From assembly GCF_012273895.1 (NCBI RefSeq), contig NC_052123.1:3224001-3288000 (forward strand): a stretch of DNA of 64,000 nt, given 5' to 3'. Of this stretch, positions 1 through 9,660 are shown one piece after another. Below the pieces are notes generated by a model. That model was not told the DNA's origin and ran no database searches. It saw nothing but the letters and a program-made list of their open reading frames with translations. This DNA is from Zerene cesonia (taxonomy: Eukaryota > Arthropoda > Insecta > Lepidoptera > Pieridae). Numbering within the stretch: the first letter of the stretch is position 1; each line of letters starts with the position of its first letter. The translations under genes were made by a program, and so were the position numbers.

Positions 1-684
1 TGGTTTCCAAGTTTCATACAACGCAAAATCGCACGGTCCTCGTAAACGGTGCCAGTTAGGTGGGGGGCGTAGAAGTAAAAAATGCTCAGAAACTTGAGCC
101 GCTTCCAGGGAAAAAGACCAATTTCAAATCAGACTCAATTTTTTTTCCCAAAATGGCCGATTTTTTTGAGGCAAGATGGTGAAGCCGTTTACAGCGCGAT
201 CGCTTTGAGATTTGACATTTGAGGTCTGCTTGGTTAGATTTATAAAACTGCATACTCAAAATTTCGCTTTTACCCCCCGTTTCCATTTTCCATACATCAC
301 AAAACTCAACAGGGCGCCGAAACGGTGACAGGTAGGTAGGGGTAACTCAAGCCAAAAATCATCAATAACTTCGTCCGCTTCCAGGCGTATAAGAAATTAG
401 TGCAAATAGGGAGAAAAAAATTTGTTCAAAATTTTGTATGGAAATTTCCATCGTACGTATGGAGAAAATTGACCGAGCGCAAAAGCGCCGCGGACCACTA
501 CCTACGTACTTGCACAGGAGACTCAAGTGAATTTTTTTTATCTTGGCTCTATAAACTCATTATTCAATTTACATTATTTCCCTTTTATTCTCATTTCAGC
601 ATAAAAACGCTCTCACACGACTTGCAAAATCATAAAGGGTTATTGTTTTAATAAATGTCTGAAAAACCATTCACTTCTATTAGA
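1..684. repeat. Two diverged direct repeats in non-coding DNA
   Basis: No gene is recognised. Two related stretches about 277 bases apart, near 14-111 and 291-387, share the order: CATAC, AAACGGTG or GAAACGGTG, CAG(G/T)TAGGT with a G run, then an AACTT...CCGCTTCCAGG block. This looks like internal repetition inside an unidentified transposon. The short reading frames across it (for example 400-651) show no family signature. The stretch runs into an assembly gap, so its far edge cannot be seen. Confidence 0.4.
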
Positions 685-1684
685 NNNNNNNNNNNNNNNN
701 NNNNNNNNNNNNNNNNNNNNNNNNNNNNNNNNNNNNNNNNNNNNNNNNNNNNNNNNNNNNNNNNNNNNNNNNNNNNNNNNNNNNNNNNNNNNNNNNNNNN
801 NNNNNNNNNNNNNNNNNNNNNNNNNNNNNNNNNNNNNNNNNNNNNNNNNNNNNNNNNNNNNNNNNNNNNNNNNNNNNNNNNNNNNNNNNNNNNNNNNNNN
901 NNNNNNNNNNNNNNNNNNNNNNNNNNNNNNNNNNNNNNNNNNNNNNNNNNNNNNNNNNNNNNNNNNNNNNNNNNNNNNNNNNNNNNNNNNNNNNNNNNNN
1001 NNNNNNNNNNNNNNNNNNNNNNNNNNNNNNNNNNNNNNNNNNNNNNNNNNNNNNNNNNNNNNNNNNNNNNNNNNNNNNNNNNNNNNNNNNNNNNNNNNNN
1101 NNNNNNNNNNNNNNNNNNNNNNNNNNNNNNNNNNNNNNNNNNNNNNNNNNNNNNNNNNNNNNNNNNNNNNNNNNNNNNNNNNNNNNNNNNNNNNNNNNNN
1201 NNNNNNNNNNNNNNNNNNNNNNNNNNNNNNNNNNNNNNNNNNNNNNNNNNNNNNNNNNNNNNNNNNNNNNNNNNNNNNNNNNNNNNNNNNNNNNNNNNNN
1301 NNNNNNNNNNNNNNNNNNNNNNNNNNNNNNNNNNNNNNNNNNNNNNNNNNNNNNNNNNNNNNNNNNNNNNNNNNNNNNNNNNNNNNNNNNNNNNNNNNNN
1401 NNNNNNNNNNNNNNNNNNNNNNNNNNNNNNNNNNNNNNNNNNNNNNNNNNNNNNNNNNNNNNNNNNNNNNNNNNNNNNNNNNNNNNNNNNNNNNNNNNNN
1501 NNNNNNNNNNNNNNNNNNNNNNNNNNNNNNNNNNNNNNNNNNNNNNNNNNNNNNNNNNNNNNNNNNNNNNNNNNNNNNNNNNNNNNNNNNNNNNNNNNNN
1601 NNNNNNNNNNNNNNNNNNNNNNNNNNNNNNNNNNNNNNNNNNNNNNNNNNNNNNNNNNNNNNNNNNNNNNNNNNNNNNNNNNNN
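685..1684. other. Assembly gap, 1000 N
   Basis: Exactly 1000 N, the same length as the other three gaps, so this is a placeholder and not a measured distance. Reading frames drawn through it are meaningless. Confidence 0.99.
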
Positions 1685-2548
1685 GACTTCAAAAAAATAG
1701 GAGATTATCAATTCGACAGTATGTTTTTTTTCGTGTTTCTTACAACGTTACTGTGTCGACCGTATTATCAAGATTGGTTACCATCAATACAATACATATA
1801 TATAGTATAAGTATAGAGATTTAAGTGATGTGTGGAAGGTTTGTTCATGAAATATCAGGTAGCTAAACTTTCTTTTTTGAAAAGGATAATTATAAAAAAA
1901 TATCAAAAGAGCTTTTAATTTTTTTGTAAACAATAACAAATGAGATTTACCTTTTATAGTTTAGTAAATTCTCATAGTATTTAGTAGAAGTATTATAGAC
2001 TTTTTCGTGTCTCCTGCTGACTTACAGAATATATATCATATGAATAATGTAGCTAATCAAGCCTTGTTGTAGACCAAATGCGGCATTCTTGAAAACAAAA
2101 AAAAAAGTTATGCATATGAATTCAAAACATACATAACAATGAATGTATGTTATTCTATTGAAATTAAGGCCTTTTTTATTGTTAACCTTTATACCAACAG
2201 AATGGTTGTAATAAATATTATAATATTGCCAACTTACTTGTGATATAGTGTAGTTTCTTTCATTACATTAAATGGTTCTCTTGTCAAATCTGTATCTTCT
2301 CAAATCCATATATTTTATATTTATTGCCACAATGAAGCTGATCTGGAAATCATGATAAATATTAATTACCATTATTATTATGATTATATAAATTTATTTA
2401 TTTATATTGCAAAAAATTATTGTATTCGAGGGCGAAGAGCACAACTAATTAACAGTAGAAAACGCGGCCCTATTAAGAACGCAAGAATAAATACACGCAT
2501 ATAGGTATATAATACAAATACATTGACATCGCGACACATTGTGCGTTA
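1685..2548. other. AT-rich intergenic DNA, nothing recognised
   Basis: No coding signature, repeat edge or RNA gene is visible. A short stretch near 2427-2470 containing GAGGGCGAAGAGCACAAC resembles part of the dispersed repeat near 41481. Confidence 0.5.
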
Positions 2549-2813
2549 TCCCTACTAATATTATAAATGCGAAAGTAACTCTGTCTGTCGTCTGTTACGC
2601 TTTCACGCCTAAACCACTGAACAGATTTTGATAAAATTTGGTATGAAGATAGATCTGAACTTGGGAAAGGACATAGGATACTTTTTAACGCGAAAAAGGG
2701 TAGAAAGGGTTGAAAGAGGGGATGAAATTTCGTTGTTGTCAAAGCGATTTTGATGAAACTTGGTATGAAGATGGAGCTGATCGTGGGAAATAACAAACCA
2801 TACTTTTTAATGC
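2549..2813 (+). mobile_element. Helitron-like element, family F, cut by gap
   Basis: It starts with TCCCTACTAATATTATAAAT after an A, the usual 5' form of these elements. It continues with the CTGTTACGCTTTCACGC and GATTTTGAT(A/G)AAA(C/T)TTGGTATGAAGAT blocks, and the second block occurs twice (near 2620 and 2750). The 3' half is lost in the gap that follows. A diverged relative lies in an intron of the haem gene near 49070. No coding capacity, so non-autonomous. Confidence 0.6.
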
Positions 2814-3813
2814 NNNNNNNNNNNNNNNNNNNNNNNNNNNNNNNNNNNNNNNNNNNNNNNNNNNNNNNNNNNNNNNNNNNNNNNNNNNNNNNNNNNNNNN
2901 NNNNNNNNNNNNNNNNNNNNNNNNNNNNNNNNNNNNNNNNNNNNNNNNNNNNNNNNNNNNNNNNNNNNNNNNNNNNNNNNNNNNNNNNNNNNNNNNNNNN
3001 NNNNNNNNNNNNNNNNNNNNNNNNNNNNNNNNNNNNNNNNNNNNNNNNNNNNNNNNNNNNNNNNNNNNNNNNNNNNNNNNNNNNNNNNNNNNNNNNNNNN
3101 NNNNNNNNNNNNNNNNNNNNNNNNNNNNNNNNNNNNNNNNNNNNNNNNNNNNNNNNNNNNNNNNNNNNNNNNNNNNNNNNNNNNNNNNNNNNNNNNNNNN
3201 NNNNNNNNNNNNNNNNNNNNNNNNNNNNNNNNNNNNNNNNNNNNNNNNNNNNNNNNNNNNNNNNNNNNNNNNNNNNNNNNNNNNNNNNNNNNNNNNNNNN
3301 NNNNNNNNNNNNNNNNNNNNNNNNNNNNNNNNNNNNNNNNNNNNNNNNNNNNNNNNNNNNNNNNNNNNNNNNNNNNNNNNNNNNNNNNNNNNNNNNNNNN
3401 NNNNNNNNNNNNNNNNNNNNNNNNNNNNNNNNNNNNNNNNNNNNNNNNNNNNNNNNNNNNNNNNNNNNNNNNNNNNNNNNNNNNNNNNNNNNNNNNNNNN
3501 NNNNNNNNNNNNNNNNNNNNNNNNNNNNNNNNNNNNNNNNNNNNNNNNNNNNNNNNNNNNNNNNNNNNNNNNNNNNNNNNNNNNNNNNNNNNNNNNNNNN
3601 NNNNNNNNNNNNNNNNNNNNNNNNNNNNNNNNNNNNNNNNNNNNNNNNNNNNNNNNNNNNNNNNNNNNNNNNNNNNNNNNNNNNNNNNNNNNNNNNNNNN
3701 NNNNNNNNNNNNNNNNNNNNNNNNNNNNNNNNNNNNNNNNNNNNNNNNNNNNNNNNNNNNNNNNNNNNNNNNNNNNNNNNNNNNNNNNNNNNNNNNNNNN
3801 NNNNNNNNNNNNN
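2814..3813. other. Assembly gap, 1000 N
   Basis: Exactly 1000 N. It begins inside the family F element, so the repeat probably caused the assembly break. Confidence 0.99.
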
Positions 3814-4187
3814 GGAGCTTTATTGTAATGGATATTTTTTATTTGATTATATTTAATTTTTCGTATTCTAATAGTGTTATGAATGTTGTAGCTTATGTGT
3901 GTAGCATAGAAGATAGACTAATCGAATATCATCGGATTGTACTTACAATCTTAAGCGACGCACACCGGTTTCGAACGGGTTCAATAATACAATAATATAT
4001 CTTACATGTAAACCTTCCCATTGAATCGCTCTGTGTCAAAAATAAAACCCTAACCAGAATCTATTACGTAATTGTAACGGTCTGAAAATGTAATATTATT
4101 TTCTTTATCTACGCAAACATCGTAAGTGCATTTCGCACACCGAGCATCAGCTTCCCTATTGATAAATCTAATCTATACAAAAACCCA
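3814..4187. other. Non-coding DNA with a family C repeat fragment
   Basis: Bases near 3995-4080 (ACATGTAAACCTTCCC, GAATCGCTCTGTG) match the middle of the family C Helitron-like element seen more completely at 51258-51452. The lead-in from about 4100 to 4187 belongs to the element that carries the tandem array but shows no clear 5' end. Confidence 0.4.
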
Positions 4188-4597
4188 CGCGGGCTGCTTG
4201 CAGCCCGCGCACCGCGCACCATTATTTAATCTTGGTAAAGCTGGTCTACGAAAAAAAGCCATGCGGGCTGCTTGCAGCCCGCACACCGCGCACCATCTGT
4301 TAAGTCTTGATAAGACTGGTCCACGCAAAAAAGACACGCGGGCTGCTTGCAGCCCACGCACCGCGCACCATTTAATGAGTCTTGGTAAAGCTGGTCTACG
4401 AAAAAAGCCATGCGGGCTGCTTGCAGCCCGCACACCGCGCAACATCTATTAAGTCTTGATAAGACTGGTCCACGCAAAAAGCCCCGCGGGCTGCTTGCTG
4501 CCCGCGCACCGCGCACCATCTATTAAGTCTTGATAATACTGGTCTACGCAAAAATCCACGCGGGCTGCTTGCAGCCCGCGCACCGCGCAACAGCTAG
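4188..4597 (+). repeat. 74-bp tandem array, six units, each with a GC-rich hairpin, ending in CTAG
   Basis: The 18-20 bp palindrome GCGGGCTGC-TT-GCAGCCCGC begins at 4189, 4263, 4338, 4412, 4486 and 4560, giving a period of 74-75 bases. Each palindrome is followed by CACCGCGCA(A/C)CA and a less GC-rich spacer containing CTTG(A/G)TAA and CTGGTC(T/C)ACG. Unit 3 has lost one stem pair and unit 5 has a changed stem base. The last unit runs into CAGCTAG (ending 4597) followed by T. A GC hairpin a few bases before CTAG|T is how Helitron 3' ends look, so the array may be a multiplied Helitron-like terminus. The reading frames across it are incidental, because 74 is not a multiple of three. Confidence 0.85.
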
Positions 4598-4743
4598 TTT
4601 ATGTATTAAACTGACACACTGTAAAAGTAATAAATGTTATTTGCAGTTAACAATTTTCTTTTTTCTTTATTACAATATTTATGGCAAGACTAGGTATATC
4701 AACAGAAAACTGAGCGAACGTTTTAATTTCCATTGGTTATATA

Positions 4744-4920
4744 CTAGTTTTTGCCGCGGCTTCGCACGCGTTAAATTCGGAGTAGTTTAATAGATGTTAT
4801 ACATATAAACTTTCCTCTTAAACCGCTCTCTCTGTCCTTATGTCCCTATGTATAATACTTTAAAACTACGCATTTTGATGGTTTTTTTAATAGATATATT
4901 CAAGAGGAAAGTTTATATGT
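4744..4920 (-). mobile_element. Helitron-like element, family C, with an inverted partial copy
   Basis: CTAG at 4744 opens the reverse-complemented 3' end (TTTGCCGCGGCTTCGCACGC), followed by the GTTAAATTCGGAGTAGTTTA block shared with 51258-51452. The segment ACATATAAACTTTCCTCTT at 4801 recurs inverted at 4899-4920, so the far side is a rearranged fragment facing the other way. Non-coding. Confidence 0.65.
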
Positions 4921-4985
4921 TATTATGCATTCTTTTATTAGGTATAAGTTCTGTGTATTAACATTCTAATTTTTTTTATGTTTTT

Positions 4986-5312
4986 ATTTTATGTTACAGT
5001 CGGCAATGGAGCTGGTGGGTCGCCTGATGGTAAGCGCTACCACCGCCCGTGAACATTTTAGAGGTGTGAGGTCGATTGCAGACCTTACGCCTCTACAAAT
5101 GGATTGCCAACTTCAAATGGGAAAGGGATTGGGAAAGGATTGACGAGAGGAATAAAGGGAAGGATAGGGAAAAGGATATGGGCCTCCGGCTCCCCCCCTC
5201 ACCGAACGAAACACAGCAGAATGCTATTTCACGCCGGTCTTCTGTGGGGGTGTGGTACTTCCCTGGTGGGAGCTGGCCCAATTCGTGCCGAAGCGTGCTC
5301 GACTACCACATG
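4986..5312 (+). repeat. Dispersed repeat family S, near full copy
   Basis: It opens with TTTTATGTTACAGTCGGCAA and GAGCTGGTGGGTCGCCTGAT, then CACCGCCC, then a purine-rich (GGGAAAGGAT)-like middle, and closes with GAGCTGGCCCAATTCGTGCC and GCTCGACTACCACA. A second copy is at 7926-8261, with partial copies at 14776, 29695 and 8668. It has no long frame and no pol III boxes that I can see. It is a non-autonomous lepidopteran repeat that I cannot classify further. Confidence 0.75.
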
Positions 5313-7434
5313 TAGAACACCCCTCTAATGAAATAATGCGTCTGTATCATAAATATCGAACAAAATTGCCTAATGACCACAGAACTAAAACTTTCCTAGA
5401 CATTAGAAAAAATCTCATAATTTTTATCACTCGCTAGTGTTCATTAAGAACGCATAGAGTGCATTGACCCGAAGCATATCGCACGTAGTGATGTACTGCT
5501 GACGATAAACGTCGATATGTGATTTTTTATGTGCATACAATATTGAATCCAGACATCTTATATCAAATTCAATAAATGTTTACTTTTAACTGTATTTATA
5601 TATTAAATCAAAATCAATAAATATATTTAGTATCTCTTAATTTTAATTTTTATTTCCCATATCAATTCAGTACGTTAAAAGAATATGTTATTAAAAACTC
5701 ACATAGTTTTATTGCCTTATAAAACATCTAACAAAATTATATACTATTTCGCAGATGACTGTAATAATAGGTTGTTTCAAAAAGATGGAAAAAATGCAAT
5801 AGAACGGATTCTAACAAAGCTATAATTCACGGCGGGGCGAGACCCGTGGGGTCGTTTTAATCAATATCATTGAAGGTTTTTACAGTTCTGTTTCTGTTCG
5901 TCCCGGCTTCACCCGTGATAAATAGGACGTTTAACATCCATCCAAAGGTTTTTGCGTGAAAACGTTGCAAAAATACATTAGTTTCCTCTTTATAATATTA
6001 GTTTAGATAATTAAATAGTGCAACATTAAGATGCTTGCGATAGAAACATTGCTTAGTAAAAATATATAGGTAATAGATGATAGACGTCAACGCATTTAAT
6101 AAAAAAGCAGTAATTAAAATTATTACCCCCAACGTCACTTATTGCAAATTATTTTTAGTTATATACTACGAATTTGACTTAGCGGAAAGTAACAGATAGA
6201 TTCATTTATTTGTACTTTTAAATTATATCTATTTGCTTTATTATCTCTTTCATTACATTCTCATTAATTGATTAAAGAACTTCAGTTCGCATTACTGTTG
6301 AGTTTTGTTATAACATGTAACAAAAAAGTTTATAGACACAAGTTTTTTTGCCAAAGCAACGAACCGAAATTCCGTAATATTTTTTCTTACAACGTTAGTA
6401 ACCGCCAACTAGATAAAAAAACCCTACCAATTACCATGTATATACTTAGCATAAACGTTTGTAGTTTGGTTTTCACACATTTTATATACATTATAATAAT
6501 AACACTATTATTTAGATAGATTTCAATTATATAAATAATAAGAAAATATAAAATTTTGCAATGCTATTTTTTTTCTTCGTAAAAAGTTTTAAATAAAAAA
6601 CCATAAATTTATACAAAACATACTTTTATCCTGGAATACTCCAGTAGCAAGGAAGCCAAAGTATGATAGTTTAATCTCACATTTAAAACAGCATGTTGAT
6701 TTCCTTCATCTTTTACCTTTTTCTAATTAATGTAAATTATAGAGCTGAATATTATTTAACTTTAGCTTATTACATTAAGGGGAAAAAAATAAAGTATGTT
6801 TGATGAACGTTCTTAAAATAAATAACGTTTAAAGTTTTGCTGTTGTTTCTTTTAAAGAAAATATTATTTCCAATTCCATATTAATTTTTCACCAATGCTT
6901 TTATTACTATGTTCCTACTGTGAACATAGTATCAGCGAAAACATATCACAGATTATTATAAATTCGATTAAAAATCGATATCACCACATCACTAGCTTTA
7001 AGTACATAAAATAAAAGCGCAGTCATAATATCCTGTTAGCCAACGCACGTGTTACGATAACCGTCTCAAAGCATACATTTAGCTCAAGTGGCTCCATTGA
7101 GACTTCAAACAGTAGTAATGCAGGAGTATAAATTAATTTCATCGATACATTATTGCGGCGTTGTGACAACCCTACGTATCTATTACCAATTCGATTTCAG
7201 TTATTTCAACAAACTTTTAACACAATTAGTTACGCATCTGTTTACGGGGTTCTATTTTGGGGTAAACGAACGAACAAATAAATACCTAATACTTACTGAC
7301 TTATAAAAACGGAACATTCAACATTAGTAAAGGAAATAATATAAGTATGATGGACATAAAATACCGTTTAAAAAACGTTTTTCTTTTATAGTCTGTTAAA
7401 AATAATTAAACTACTAACAGTAAATTCTGTAAAA
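5313..7434. other. AT-rich intergenic DNA, nothing recognised
   Basis: No coding signature. A stretch near 5890-5960 (CGTCCCGGCTTCACCCGTGA and TTTTTGCGTGAAA) has the wording of a Helitron-like terminus and body but lacks a definable boundary. Reading frames at 6268-6519 and 7088-7306 have a composition expected of AT-rich non-coding DNA. Confidence 0.5.
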
Positions 7435-7716
7435 TCATCATCATCAGCCCATACATGTTCCCACTGCTGGGACACAGGCCTCCTATGAGGGTTCAGGTCA
7501 TATCCACCACGCTGTCCAAGTGCGGGTTGGCAGATGTCACATGCCGTCGAACTTTTGATTCTCGGACATGCCGGTTTTTCACAATGTTTTCCTTCACCGT
7601 TTTAGCAGTGGTGATGTTATCCACATGTGCAGATAAATTGAAAAATCAATTTATTTCCTGCACGCTCGCCCGGTCTCGAACCCCGACGAGCTTCTCACCA
7701 CTGAGCCACCACTGCA
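7435..7716 (-). mobile_element. tRNA-derived SINE, near full length
   Basis: Read on the minus strand, the element begins near 7716 and has pol III promoter boxes: A box TGGCTCAGTGGT at 7708-7697 and B box GGTTCGAGACC at 7682-7672. The body is unrelated to tRNA (CCTCATAGGAGGCCTGTGTC and neighbours), and the element ends in a (GAT)n tail at 7435-7446. Box order and spacing are as expected for a SINE transcribed by RNA polymerase III and moved by a partner LINE. Relatives are at 14537 and 19583. Confidence 0.85.
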
Positions 7717-7925
7717 TGTTGCTGTTGCTTGTAGAATATTAAGCGAATATTCCCAGCGAAAACTTCACTATATCTATACCAAATAAAGTATTTATTATCT
7801 GTCTATACTAATATTACAAAGCAATAGAGCTTATCACTGGTTGGCGCCAATTTAAGAAACTTCTGAGTCGATGAGTGTTTTTTTCTCATGGCAAGATATA
7901 AGTATCTATGTATAGTCTATATTTT
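7717..7925. other. Short spacer between repeats
   Basis: No gene. TCTATACTAATATTACAAAG near 7801 resembles the 5' tip of a Helitron-like element. Confidence 0.4.
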
Positions 7926-8261
7926 TTTTTATGTCATAGTCGGCAATGGAGCTGGTGGGTCGCCTGATAGTAAGCGCTACCACCGCCCATGGACATTTGG
8001 AGAGGTGCAAGGTCGAATGCAGACCCCACGCCTCTTCAAATGGATTGCCGACTGCAAAATGGAAAGGGATTAGGAAAGGATCGAAGAGAGGAGTAAAGGA
8101 AAGGACTGGAAAGGGTGAGGAAGAGGATATGGGCCTCCGGCTCCCCCACTCACCGAACGAAACATAGCAGTATGCTATTTAAAGTCGGTCTTCTGTGGGG
8201 GTGTGGTACTTCCCCGGTGCGAGCTGGCCCAATTCGTGCCGAAGCGTGCTCGACTACCACA
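7926..8261 (+). repeat. Dispersed repeat family S, second near-full copy
   Basis: It shares the start, the purine-rich middle and the GCTCGACTACCAC end with the copy at 4986-5312. The family G Helitron-like element begins about ten bases after its end. Confidence 0.75.
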
Positions 8262-8271
8262 TACAAATATA

Positions 8272-8425
8272 TCTTACTATATATAGATTACGCGTTACGT
8301 TGTTTGTCTGCAATGGGCTCTTAAACTACTAAACCGATTATAGTCTTATTTGTACACCATGTGCAGTTTATATTATTTCAATTACGATAAATGACTACCC
8401 GGGCGGAGCCGGAGCGTGCAGCTAG
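8272..8425 (+). mobile_element. Helitron-like element, family G
   Basis: It has A|TC at the left edge (TCTTACTATATATAGATTAC) and a 3' end GCGGAGCCGGAGCGTGCAG followed by CTAG|T. The internal ATTTCAATTACGATAAATGA and GACTACCCG blocks match the copy at 33672-33843. About 154 bases, non-coding. Confidence 0.7.
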
Positions 8426-8569
8426 TATATATATGCAGTCCACATTTCGAGGAAGGTTATAGAACACAGATAGTAAAACATAGGAGCAATGGAATATATT
8501 AAATAGTTATCCTTAAAAAAAGTTCGTAGGTTGACTGATAAAATATTTATTTACTTATCATTTACGAAC

Positions 8570-8572
<3 letters not shown>

Positions 8573-8640
<68 letters not shown>
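8573..8640. repeat. (AC)34 microsatellite
   Basis: An uninterrupted AC dinucleotide run of about 68 bases. The count may be limited by the assembly. Confidence 0.98.
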
Positions 8641-8642
<2 letters not shown>

Positions 8643-8667
8643 GCATGCTACTATTTTACCTACTACT

Positions 8668-8740
8668 ACCGATCTTCTGTAGGGGTGTCACCTTCCCCAG
8701 TGCGAGCTGGCCCAATTCATGCCAATGCTCGAGTCCCAGT
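8668..8740 (+). repeat. Family S repeat, 3' fragment
   Basis: GATCTTCTGTAGGGGTGT, CCCCAGTGCGAGCTGGCCC and AATTCATGCC match the last quarter of the family S copies. It lies just after the AC microsatellite. Confidence 0.6.
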
Positions 8741-9051
8741 CTTAAAAACAGGCTGGTTGGATATAAAATATAATCATTTTACATCCAACCAGTCGTAGTA
8801 CAAGACATAATGTTTTCATTGTGGCATGAGTAAATCTATCTAGGCCATCTAGATACGACTAAGCTAAGGATTAACTAATATCCACTCGAGATAAACTTAC
8901 CCGCAATAAATCTATTTAATAGTGCCTGTAAAGTCGAGTTAAATGACGAATTAATAATTGTTATAACTCTTAAAGTATATTTATTATTTAAAATAGAACA
9001 TTTCCCAAATAAAAATTCATTAGTAATATAACATTAATATCTATAATTATA

Positions 9052-9458
9052 CTAGCTTTCAGGCTGCGACGTCGCCTGCGTCGAAAGAAGTAGTCTGTCA
9101 CTCTATCGTGTTTGCAGATTGCAAGGTGAATAAAATATAATAGTTTAAAAAAACTATAAAACACGCTTTAACAAAAATCATATTTTGCAAATTGAAAACT
9201 GGAATAATTTTATCAAATTAGTGTATTGTCATCGGTCCTCAATAAATCTACAAAGTTTGAACGAAATCTGGCCGTTTAAAGTGGGTCAAAATCGCGCCCA
9301 AAGAAGTCAGTTACAAACAAACAAACATACAAACAAACAAACATACAAACAAACAAACATACAGGTGAAGCTAATAAAAAGCGTGTAAAAAAGGACCTAA
9401 AATCGCTCCGTTGTGATGTGAAAGAAGGATAAACAAAAACAATTTTGCGTTTATAATA
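9052..9458 (-). mobile_element. Helitron-like element, family E
   Basis: CTAG at 9052 opens a GC-rich terminus (TTTCAGGCTGCGACGTCGCC). The body contains ATAAATCTACAAAGTTTGAA and GGGTCAAAATCGCGCCCAAA blocks, then a (CAAA/CATA)n tract at 9316-9362, then GTGAAGCTAATAAAAAGCGT. Its other end meets the family A element at 9461 directly, so the two are adjacent or nested. Diverged fragments lie near 13880 and 37715. Confidence 0.6.
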
Positions 9459-9460
9459 TA

Positions 9461-9660
9461 CTAGCTGCGCCCCGCGGTTTCACCCGCGTAAGCCCGTATC
9501 CCGTAGGAATATCGGAATAAAATGTTGCCTTTATGTTATTCCACTTATCTAGCTGTCTACATGCCAAATTTCATTGCAATCGGTTCAGTAGTTTTTGCGT
9601 GAAAGAGCAACAAACACACACACATCCTTACACACTTTCGCATTTATAATATTAGTAGGA
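9461..9660 (-). mobile_element. Helitron-like element, family A (Lep1-type), full length
   Basis: It runs from CTAG (3' end, read on the minus strand) with GCGCCCCGCGG and TTTCACCCGCG, through the TATCCCGTAGGAATATCGG, GTTGCC and TTTCATTGCAATCGGTTCAG blocks, to ATTTATAATATTAGTAGGA, whose reverse complement is the 5' TC end. Flanks are A and T. From memory this is the widespread non-autonomous lepidopteran element described as Helitron-like; no protein is encoded. Confidence 0.85.

Noticed and set aside
640..1824. Long reading frames across the first N block (and the similar frames at 2750-3856, 25420-26917 and 61425-62638)
   Set aside because: They exist only because N contains no stop codons; the sequenced ends show no coding signature, apart from the hAT transposase pieces.
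4126..4590. Open frames on both strands in the 74-bp array (proteins with repeated AARMAFF or AGCLQPAH units)
   Set aside because: The period of 74 is not divisible by three and the frames arise from GC-rich repetition; there is no start context or family match.
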